A DNA stretch of 64,000 nucleotides from Chitinophagaceae bacterium UBA1953. Lineage in GTDB: Bacteria; Bacteroidota; Bacteroidia; Chitinophagales; Chitinophagaceae. Below, piece by piece: positions 1 through 6,117 of this stretch. The translations under genes were made by a program, and so were the position numbers. The stretch spans positions 62,001 to 126,000 of the forward strand of contig DDEN01000045.1 in the NCBI GenBank assembly GCA_002336115.1, read 5' to 3'. A model generated the notes under the pieces. The model had not been told where the DNA came from, ran no database searches, and worked only from the letters and a program-made list of their open reading frames with translations. How positions within the stretch are numbered: position 1 is the stretch's first letter; the number at the start of each line of letters is the position of its first letter.

Positions 1-1190
1 AGATTGCCGTAGTTGTATTTTTCTTTCAGCATTACATTCAGGTCGGTCACCATTTTGTTATCATCAAGTAATCCACCAGGCAATTTATTTTCATTCATAA
101 ATGCAGGCACATGTGCCACACCATGATCGGCCGTAAGAAAAACAAGGTATTGTCCCTTGCCTACCGATTTATCAAGATAATCAAACAACTCACCCAAATC
201 TCTGTCAAGACGCAGATAGGTATCTTCAATTTCAATGGAGTTAGGCCCAAATGCATGACCAACATAATCAGTACTTGAAAAGCTTACTGCAAGAAAATCG
301 GTAACTGAATCTTTACCCATTGCTTCGTTGGCAATTGCCTCCTTCGCCATCATCATAGTCATGGTATTTCCATAAGGAGTAGATGAAATGCTGCCGTAAG
401 TTTTACCGGCAAAACGTTTTAAATCATACGGGAAACCTTTCTGGTCTGCTCCAAATGGTTTGCCTTCATACGTATTTTCATCTTTGGTGCTCTGTACATA
501 GGTTGAAATGGGATAAAGCGTATTCCATCCTTTTGCATAAAACGTATCAACCACATCTTTTGCATTAAAATTATTTACCCATTGTGGCAATTCATTCATG
601 TAATAAGTTGATGTAATCCATTTACCACTTGCACCATCATACCAGTATGCAGCATTGGCACTATGCCCGGCAGGTAAAATACCTCCACGGTCTTTAATGG
701 CAATACCAATCACCTTACTGCGGAAGTTGGTGGCCAGTTTCAGTTCATCGCAAATGGATGTGGTAAGCATATTACGTGGACTCTGCTCACCTGCTGCTGT
801 TGTACTTCCAACAGTTTTCACTGTTTTATCTTCCGTACAATACACCGCTTTATTTTTTTCATAATCATACCAGTTATTTCCTGTCATTCCGTTAATAGCA
901 GGCACGCTGCCGGTATAAACACTTGAGTGGCCTACACAGGTAATAGTGGGCACATAAGGAATCAATGTGTTTTCGCAACTGAACCCTTTATTCAGTAACC
1001 GCTTAAAACCGCCTGTTGCAGTATAACGGCCGTAATAACGGTACAGGTAATCCCAACGCATCTGGTCAATCATGATCCCTACCACTAATTTGGGTCTTTT
1101 CGGTTCTGCAGGCTCCTGTTTTGCCGTTGTTTTTTGAGCAAACGATTGAAAACTCAGCAATACAATCAATAGTGAAAATAAAGAACGCAT
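1..1190 (-). CDS. PafA-type alkaline phosphatase, 3' end outside window
   Basis: Alkaline phosphatase superfamily enzyme of the Bacteroidota PafA group, which releases phosphate from organic monoesters in the periplasm. About 396 codons are visible; the stop lies beyond the left edge. The ATG at 1188-1190 opens a signal peptide (MRSLFSLLIVLLSFQSFAQ). The catalytic core is recognisable: DQMRWDYL metal motif near residue 42, PTITCVGHSS with the presumed nucleophile Thr84 in a TxxGH context, KDRGG near residue 160 matching the Lys/Arg pair that marks PafA phosphate monoesterases, then DYVGHAFGP and TADHG metal ligands. A TAnnTTTG element lies 18 nt upstream of the start. Divergent from the sphingolipid gene at 1338. 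Family call is strong; substrate preference is inferred from family knowledge. Confidence 0.9.
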   Translation of the reverse strand, partial: MRSLFSLLIVLLSFQSFAQKTTAKQEPAEPKRPKLVVGIMIDQMRWDYLYRYYGRYTATGGFKRLLNKGFSCENTLIPYVPTITCVGHSSVYTGSVPAINGMTGNNWYDYEKNKAVYCTEDKTVKTVGSTTAAGEQSPRNMLTTSICDELKLATNFRSKVIGIAIKDRGGILPAGHSANAAYWYDGASGKWITSTYYMNELPQWVNNFNAKDVVDTFYAKGWNTLYPISTYVQSTKDENTYEGKPFGADQKGFPYDLKRFAGKTYGSISSTPYGNTMTMMMAKEAIANEAMGKDSVTDFLAVSFSSTDYVGHAFGPNSIEIEDTYLRLDRDLGELFDYLDKSVGKGQYLVFLTADHGVAHVPAFMNENKLPGGLLDDNKMVTDLNVMLKEKYNYGN

Positions 1191-1207
1191 AAAATTGATT
1201 TAAGGCG

Positions 1208-1215
1208 CAAAGATA
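1208..1215 (-). promoter_or_regulatory. Bacteroidota-type -7 element (TATCTTTG)
   Basis: On the minus strand this reads TATCTTTG, an exact TAnnTTTG, 18 nt upstream of the phosphatase start at 1190. No clean -33 TTG/TTTG is visible at the usual distance. Confidence 0.45.
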
Positions 1216-1297
1216 CCGTTTGAACCTGTTGAAACTGATTGTTTTATTGTTACCTGATTTTAACCATTTCGGGCATTCATCATACGCTGCAATGCCT

Positions 1298-1305
1298 TAC
1301 CTTTG
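1298..1305 (+). promoter_or_regulatory. Bacteroidota-type -7 element (TACCTTTG)
   Basis: TACCTTTG matches TAnnTTTG and lies 32 nt upstream of the ATG at 1338. The -33 part is weak. Confidence 0.45.
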
Positions 1306-1337
1306 CGGCAATTTTCAATCAATAACAATTTCTTAAT

Positions 1338-2591
1338 ATGGCAGATATTTTTGAGAAGCTGATTAAAAACTACGGTCCTATTGGTCAGCACAGAGAAAGG
1401 GCACATGGATACTTTGCCTTCCCTAAACTGGAAGGAGAAATCAACAGCAGAATGAAGTTTCGTGGAAAGGAAAAAATTGTTTGGAGCCTGAACAATTATC
1501 TGGGTCTGGCCAACCACCCCGAAATAAGAAAAGTTGATGCTGAAGCAGCAAAAGAATGGGGACTTGCTTACCCAATGGGAGCACGTATGATGAGCGGCAA
1601 CTCAAACCTTCATGAACAATTAGAAAAAGAACTCGCTGAGTTTGAAAAGAAAGAAGATGCCATCCTCATGAACTTCGGTTACCAGGGAATTATGAGTGCT
1701 ATTGATGCCATCTGCGGTCGTCATGATGTAATTGTGTATGATGCAGAAAGCCATGCATGTATTATTGATGGGTTGCGCCTGCACCCCGGCCACCGTTACG
1801 TTTTTAAACACAACGATATTGATGATTGCGAGAAGCAAATACAAAGAGCAACTGCATTAGTCGAAAAGCAGGGTCAAGGTGGTATCCTTGTTATCTCTGA
1901 AGGCATTTTTGGTATGGCGGGCGATCAGGGTAAGCTCAGAGAAATTATTGCACTGAAAGATAAATACACATTCCGTTTGCTGGTTGATGATGCACATGGT
2001 TTCGGCACACTTGGCAAAACAGGTGCAGGCACGGGCGAAGAACAGGATTGCCAGGATGGAATTGATCTTTACTTCAGCACATTTGCCAAATCAATGGCTT
2101 CCATTGGAGCATTCATGGCAGGGCCCCGTGTAATTATCGATTTTATCCGTTACAACATCCGCTCACAAATATTTGCAAAAAGCTTACCAATGCCCATTGT
2201 TGTTGGTAATCTAAAACGCTTACACATGCTGCAAACAATGCCCGAGCTCAAAGAAAAACTCTGGCACAATGCAACCAAACTGCAGCAGGGTTTAAAAGAA
2301 AGAGGATTTGATATTGGCGCTACTAATACCCCTGTAACACCCGTGTATATGAAAGGTGGCGTGGAAGAAGCAACAGCAATGGTAATGGACCTCAGGGAAA
2401 ACTACAACATCTTTGCTTCTATTGTTGTATATCCTGTTATTCCAAAAGGGCATATCATTTACCGTTTAATTCCTTCAGCAGCACATACCGATGCTGATAT
2501 TGAAGAAACATTAACAGCCTTTACCGAAACAAAAGCAAAACTCGATGCAGGTGCCTATAAAGTGGAAGCAATTCCCGATATGGCAAATTAA
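1338..2591 (+). CDS. Alpha-oxoamine synthase, serine palmitoyltransferase-like
   Basis: PLP-dependent enzyme of 417 aa, the usual length for the alpha-oxoamine synthase family, which condenses an amino acid with an acyl-CoA. In Bacteroidota the closest roles are serine palmitoyltransferase (first step of sphingolipid synthesis) and its cysteate-using relatives in sulfonolipid synthesis. Visible motifs: NNYLGLA near residue 53, GARMMSGNSNLHEQLE near residue 81, ESHACIIDG near residue 138 where His stacks on PLP, VDDAHGFGTLG near residue 216, and FSTFAKSMASIG near residue 245 with the Schiff-base lysine. The C-terminus keeps IRYNIRSQIFAKSLP, similar to bacterial SPT. It has its own promoter and a strong terminator at 2612. 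Glycine C-acetyltransferase or capnine-type synthase cannot be excluded. Confidence 0.82.
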   Translation: MADIFEKLIKNYGPIGQHRERAHGYFAFPKLEGEINSRMKFRGKEKIVWSLNNYLGLANHPEIRKVDAEAAKEWGLAYPMGARMMSGNSNLHEQLEKELAEFEKKEDAILMNFGYQGIMSAIDAICGRHDVIVYDAESHACIIDGLRLHPGHRYVFKHNDIDDCEKQIQRATALVEKQGQGGILVISEGIFGMAGDQGKLREIIALKDKYTFRLLVDDAHGFGTLGKTGAGTGEEQDCQDGIDLYFSTFAKSMASIGAFMAGPRVIIDFIRYNIRSQIFAKSLPMPIVVGNLKRLHMLQTMPELKEKLWHNATKLQQGLKERGFDIGATNTPVTPVYMKGGVEEATAMVMDLRENYNIFASIVVYPVIPKGHIIYRLIPSAAHTDADIEETLTAFTETKAKLDAGAYKVEAIPDMAN

Positions 2592-2611
2592 TAACGAAGT
2601 TTGAATGAATA

Positions 2612-2648
2612 ATTAAAATGCCCCTACCATTTGTCGGGGCATTTTAAT
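2612..2648 (+). terminator. Rho-independent terminator after the SPT-like gene
   Basis: A perfect 13-bp stem (2612-2624 with 2636-2648) around an 11-nt loop; GC-rich core CCCC/GGGG with A/T flanks, 20 nt after the stop at 2591. A-rich on one side and T-rich on the other, so it may also stop minus-strand transcripts. Confidence 0.85.
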
Positions 2649-2653
2649 ACATA

Positions 2654-2791
2654 TTATGTAACAGAAGCCAGTTCATCTATTAAGCGTTCGTTGCCACGCT
2701 CGCTTGTACGTTCTGTAATCCTATGCAGCAAAAACAAATCATCATTTTCGCCAATTGTAACAAATCATTCGTAAATTTCAAAAGCATCAAT
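2654..2791 (-). pseudogene. Decayed C-terminal gene fragment
   Basis: Minus-strand frame of 46 codons that reads like protein sequence (for example GENDDLFLLHRITERTSERG then NERLIDELASVT and a stop at 2654-2656). It is interrupted by a TGA after the eighth codon, in a place where one C-to-T change would restore Arg, and by another TGA at 2792-2794. It has no start codon and no upstream continuation. The parent family was not recognised. It lies between the terminator and the downstream end of the O-antigen ligase-like gene, so it is probably the tail of a gene lost by deletion. The rest of 2792-2929 shows nothing else. Confidence 0.45.
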
Positions 2792-2929
2792 TCATTTTGT
2801 CGGATTAATGACGGACTCAAACTATACATCTAAAAACAAAACAACTTAAGATTAACTCAAGCGTTACAAATTGCAGAATCCGAATTGCAGAAAGTATATA
2901 ATGTCCTGTGCCACGGACCATGGTGTAGA

Positions 2930-4222
2930 TTAAAATCTGAGTTTGTGTCGGTATCCAAAAGCAATTGCAAACAATACCCACAAATGCCGGAAGTTCATAA
3001 TATCGGTCGAAATTGCTTCGCAATAAAAGATTACAAGCAATATAAAAATTGATTGATAAAAGGAATTGCTATTGATAAGCTTTGTGTCGGAGTATGCAAG
3101 CAAAAGAAACCCCAACAGTATCATCAATGCTGCAAAACCTAAAAAGCCGTTTTCGGCCAGAGCTCCAAAATAGGTTGAATGAGGGTCGTAGCTTAAGAAA
3201 TTAGAAGGGTATTTGTTCTCAGATTTTCTTTTTTCAACTTCATCGTTAAAGTTCCCTGCTCCAATTCCTAAAAGAGGATGTTTTAGAGCTACCTCTACTG
3301 CTATTCGTTTATTCAGATAATAACATGTTTCAAGCGCTTCTATTTTGCCAATTTTAAACGCTGCTTCTGAACTAATAAAATTCGTTTTAATATAACCGTT
3401 ATATTGCTCTGTATTGGGTTTTGCCAATACAAAATGTGTTGCAAGAAAAAGAAAAAGGATTACCGGCAATAGAGTTACAATTATAATCTTCTTGTTTAGT
3501 TTGTTATAACGGCTATAAGAAATCACAAAAGTTCCCCAGAAAATAAGCAGCAAAGTTTTTGAAAAAGTAAGAAAACATGCCACAACAATGAAAAGCAACA
3601 ATAAAACACGCACCCATTTTTTATACGGTAAAACAGAAAAGCCGTTTACAGAAAAAATGAAGCAAACCGAGAGGATTGTAACAAGCATTGAGGGTGTAAA
3701 AGTGGGTCCGTTAAGTCTATAAATTGTGCCCAGGTACGGATATTCTGAAAAACTATACACAAATTTATTCTGAATGCCAAGCCATAATAAAACATAACCA
3801 CTTAATGATAATAAAGAAAGCGACCACCCCAGAAAAAAAAATATTCTGGGAATGACAGTGCTCATTTCTGTAGGAGACATGTTTGCAAAGTAAAAAAACA
3901 GCATCATGAAAAACACTGCCAAATAAACACGGCCAAAGGACTCCAGTAGCGAAGAATTCGATGAACTGAGAAACGATGAAAGAAAATTTATGAACAAATA
4001 AGAAAGTAAAAGTAACAGGAATATTTTTTCAGATTTCGAAAATGCAAGTTGTTTGTAATATAAAAGCGGAAAAAGTAATAATGTAATTGGGAAAATAATC
4101 TCGGTAAACTGAATCTTATTACCTATATGAGACAAGAATAAAACGTTTTGTAAACCTGTGCTTACTATAAGTAATAAAACTAACTGGTTAAATATTTTGC
4201 TTTTAGTTACAGATATCTCCAT
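2930..4222 (-). CDS. O-antigen ligase-like (Wzy_C) membrane protein
   Basis: Polytopic inner-membrane protein of 430 aa with about ten to twelve hydrophobic segments. The Wzy_C region is visible: a periplasmic loop with KHPLLGIGAGNFND followed by SYDPHSTYFGALAENGFLGF, the PHS/T-x-N-G pattern common to WaaL ligases and Wzy polymerases. The family joins or polymerises lipid-linked surface glycans on the periplasmic face. ATG start at 4220-4222. No other polysaccharide genes adjoin it, and the upstream side (4223-5640) is a remnant-rich patch, so the gene may be a stand-alone or acquired copy. Ligase versus polymerase cannot be decided from sequence. Confidence 0.75.
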   Translation of the reverse strand: MEISVTKSKIFNQLVLLLIVSTGLQNVLFLSHIGNKIQFTEIIFPITLLLFPLLYYKQLAFSKSEKIFLLLLLSYLFINFLSSFLSSSNSSLLESFGRVYLAVFFMMLFFYFANMSPTEMSTVIPRIFFFLGWSLSLLSLSGYVLLWLGIQNKFVYSFSEYPYLGTIYRLNGPTFTPSMLVTILSVCFIFSVNGFSVLPYKKWVRVLLLLFIVVACFLTFSKTLLLIFWGTFVISYSRYNKLNKKIIIVTLLPVILFLFLATHFVLAKPNTEQYNGYIKTNFISSEAAFKIGKIEALETCYYLNKRIAVEVALKHPLLGIGAGNFNDEVEKRKSENKYPSNFLSYDPHSTYFGALAENGFLGFAALMILLGFLLLAYSDTKLINSNSFYQSIFILLVIFYCEAISTDIMNFRHLWVLFAIAFGYRHKLRF

Positions 4223-4574
4223 TGCCGTTTAAAGTTATGAAAAAAGCAGCTCACTGGTACCAGTGTTCCGCCTGTCTTTTTGCAGATCACTGTTGCTGTT
4301 TAAAAAAACCGATTGTACTGGGCTTTTTAAAAAGCAAGCCAATTCAATTCCTTCCTTCGCAACGTCTCCAAAAAGGTAAAGATTAAAGTGAGCAAAAAAG
4401 CTGATGGGGACATTTAGATTTGTTTTCTGAAAATTTTTATTAATGGTACTACTATTATTACTTTTTATTTTTGACACCTTTGTCGATATCACTACCAACA
4501 AAATAATTACGCCTTTGTTGGCATCCCTGCTTACAAAATAACTTCTTCGATATAGAGTTTACATAGTAGTTCCA
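4223..4574. other. Gene-poor stretch upstream of the ligase-like gene
   Basis: No convincing gene. A minus-strand frame at 4235-4501 (88 codons, TTG start, no clear ribosome site, no recognised family) is the only candidate and may be chance. AT-rich, no clear promoter for the ligase-like gene. Confidence 0.4.
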
Positions 4575-4707
4575 AGGCGATGTCTGTGAAAATGGCATTG
4601 TGCAGTAGCCGCACAACTCGCCTTATTATGGAAACAGAGCAGGCAGTAACAATATTCAACAGCATACAACAACCATCACTGCGAGTCGGCTGCGCCAGAC
4701 ATCGCCT
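4575..4707. repeat. Long imperfect palindrome, possible folded element
   Basis: Outer arms AGGCGATGTCTG (4575-4586) and CAGACATCGCCT (4696-4707) are perfect 12-bp inverted repeats. Inner arms around 4602-4622 and 4682-4694 (both with agccg/cggct and ctcgc/gcgag blocks) pair imperfectly, leaving a loop of about 58 nt. A 67-codon frame at 4580-4783 runs through it and is probably incidental. Resembles an integron attC-like or MITE-like folded site, but see rejected items. Confidence 0.5.
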
Positions 4708-4798
4708 GTTAAATTCGGAGAGTCAGCAGCTAATGAAAATCCCATTCCGGCAAGGCAAAAAGAAAAAGCTAACCGTTGTGTAATGCACAACAGCCATT

Positions 4799-5239
4799 TT
4801 GTCCAAAACAAACCTAAAAACATCATTTTCACCCGGTTCGGAAGCCACTTACATCAAAGAAACTGATACTTACATCCAGGAAACAAATACTTACATCGAA
4901 GAAATAGCCACTTACATTAAAGAAACAGCATCACGCAATAAAGAAATAAGCATTTACATTAAAGAAATGCCTTCATACATCAAAGAAATGAACACGCACA
5001 ATGAAGAAACAGTAATTAACACTGAAGAAATGGCAGCTTACATCAAAGAAAAAGCCATCAGCAAAGAAGAAATTAGCAATTACAGTAAAGAAACAATCAT
5101 CTGCATCAGTTCAAAAGCCAACTGCATCAAAGAAATAAACGTCTGCAAAGAAAAAATAAACAACTGCACAACAACAACAGGCAATAACAACACATCAACA
5201 ACCAACTGCAAAAAAGAATACCACAACTACAGTATGTAA
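4799..5239 (+). CDS. Heptad-repeat ORF built from 21-bp repeats
   Basis: Possible protein of 146 aa with a TTG start; no recognisable family. Residues 16-127 are sixteen seven-residue repeats with consensus x-x-Y-I-K-E-(T/I/M). Ile at position 4 and the aliphatic or Thr residue at position 7 give a 3-4 hydrophobic spacing, so a coiled coil is possible. The last repeats decay to Cys/Thr/Asn-rich sequence ending NYSM. Only this frame stays open through the repeats. No clear promoter or ribosome site precedes it, and the neighbours are a folded element and a transposase stub. It may be a real secreted-less coiled coil, or merely repeat DNA that happens to be open. Confidence 0.35.
   Translation: MSKTNLKTSFSPGSEATYIKETDTYIQETNTYIEEIATYIKETASRNKEISIYIKEMPSYIKEMNTHNEETVINTEEMAAYIKEKAISKEEISNYSKETIICISSKANCIKEINVCKEKINNCTTTTGNNNTSTTNCKKEYHNYSM
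4844..5179 (+). repeat. Sixteen tandem 21-bp degenerate repeats
   Basis: Units begin at 4844 and run exactly every 21 nt to 5179. The core is ACTTACATCAAAGAAAC-like; units 1-4, 6, 7, 10 and 12 are closest to consensus, and units 13-16 diverge most. Unit length never slips, so the reading frame is kept throughout. Confidence 0.9.
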
Positions 5240-5268
5240 ACAGCTCTCTACAACAAGTACTATCCTAT

Positions 5269-5346
5269 AAACTGTGTAAGTGATCAGGAACGAGAGGAGC
5301 ATCTCTCGTTCCTGATCACTTTTTTTTAATTTTAAAAACACAGTTT
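5269..5346. repeat. Perfect 19-bp hairpin with outer arms, IS256-end candidate
   Basis: Perfect 19-bp stem, 5278-5296 with 5303-5321, loop gagcat, followed by a T-run. Outside it, aaactgtgt (5269-5277) pairs with acacagttt (5338-5346) across a 16-nt bulge. The hairpin ends five bases before the ATG of the transposase remnant at 5351, so it probably is the left end or leader of that element; it also has terminator form. Confidence 0.7.
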
Positions 5347-5350
5347 AATT

Positions 5351-5483
5351 ATGGACAACGAACAAGAACTTACCGATGCTTTTTTAAAGTAACTTAAAAC
5401 CGGCGACCAGCTCAACAATTTTTTAGCCCAACTCCAGAAACGTGGAATTGAAAAAATTCTGGAGGGCGAACTGGATGCACATC
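5351..5483 (+). pseudogene. 5' stub of an IS256-family (mutator) transposase
   Basis: The reading from ATG 5351 gives MDNEQELTDAFLK, an in-frame TAA, then LKTGDQLNNFLAQLQKRGIE and KILEGELDAHL. The LExELDAHL segment is the N-terminal signature of IS256-family DDE transposases, which normally continue with a GY-K-H motif and about 350 further residues. Here homology stops at 5483 and the remaining 5484-5590 does not resemble a transposase. The element is therefore doubly broken: an early stop and a large deletion. No matching right-end repeat was found downstream. Confidence 0.75.
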
Positions 5484-5623
5484 TTGCATTCGCAGCAACT
5501 TCTCTCTCAAAGAACGTTGCACTATTCCCAGTCTGTTGCAACAAACTCTATAGCCAAAGAAATCACTAAAATACTTTTAAACAACTGATAACAATCTCCT
5601 CTTCTCCACTTCAATAATTTCTG

Positions 5624-5631
5624 TAATTTTG
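5624..5631 (+). promoter_or_regulatory. -7 element (TAATTTTG) for the metal-uptake pair
   Basis: TAATTTTG is an exact TAnnTTTG only 8 nt before the ATG at 5640, implying a very short leader. No good -33 element is visible. Confidence 0.4.
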
Positions 5632-5639
5632 TTGCCGTA

Positions 5640-6038
5640 ATGAAAAAGTCAATCATCTTATTACTATTTGTGCTTTACGGATTTTCCTCTTCCGGATTAT
5701 CGGTTTATGTGCATTACTGCTGTGGCAAGATTAAAAAGATTGATTTCATTGCGGGTAGCCACAAAGGCAAATGTTCTTCCTCATGCAACATGCACGCTTT
5801 CAGCAAAACCTGCTGCGAAAGCAAGGAATTTAATAATCACATTAAAGACTCGTATGTTCCAGAAGCTGCAATCAATTCGCTGGTAAAACAATTCCAGTAT
5901 GCTGCTGAAGTAACACCCCTTGTAACCGATCAGTTTGTTTTTCAATCAGCTCCTGCCCGCTTACATGCCTGCAACAGTTCCCCACCTGTAACAAAGGGAG
6001 AATCACTCAACATTCTTTACTGCATTTTCAGAATTTAA
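5640..6038 (+). CDS. HYC_CC_PP family secreted protein
   Basis: Small exported Cys-rich protein of 132 aa with a signal peptide (residues 1-20) and the three motifs that name the family: HYCCGK near residue 25, TCCES near residue 58, and SSPPV near residue 113. Extra CSSSC-type cysteines lie between. Proteins of this family are typically encoded just before TonB-dependent receptors for metals; here the receptor follows 79 bp after the stop, in the same direction. The many Cys and His residues fit transition-metal binding, copper being most likely, but no function has been shown that I know of. Preceded by a close -7 element and the transposase stub. Confidence 0.8.
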   Translation: MKKSIILLLFVLYGFSSSGLSVYVHYCCGKIKKIDFIAGSHKGKCSSSCNMHAFSKTCCESKEFNNHIKDSYVPEAAINSLVKQFQYAAEVTPLVTDQFVFQSAPARLHACNSSPPVTKGESLNILYCIFRI

Positions 6039-6117
6039 TTATTCCTGTTTGTTCATGAGCTGCAAACAAGTGCAGCTTTATACCCGTAACAAAAACCGGA
6101 TCATTAAATTATTTATT

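Noticed and set aside
4575..4707. Integron attC site
   Set aside because: The minus-strand reading has an RYYYAAC-like ATTTAAC next to the left arm, but the matching GTTRRRY is absent at the other end (TTGGAAC instead), and there is no second site or integrase.
4580..4783. 67-codon frame as a gene
   Set aside because: It runs straight through the inverted repeat; no ribosome site, no family, and the reading is explained by the folded element.
4844..5179. CRISPR array
   Set aside because: Units are contiguous 21-bp repeats without unique spacers and without cas genes.
6049..6117. Longer start of the TonB receptor
   Set aside because: It would place 23 charged residues before an otherwise normal signal peptide.
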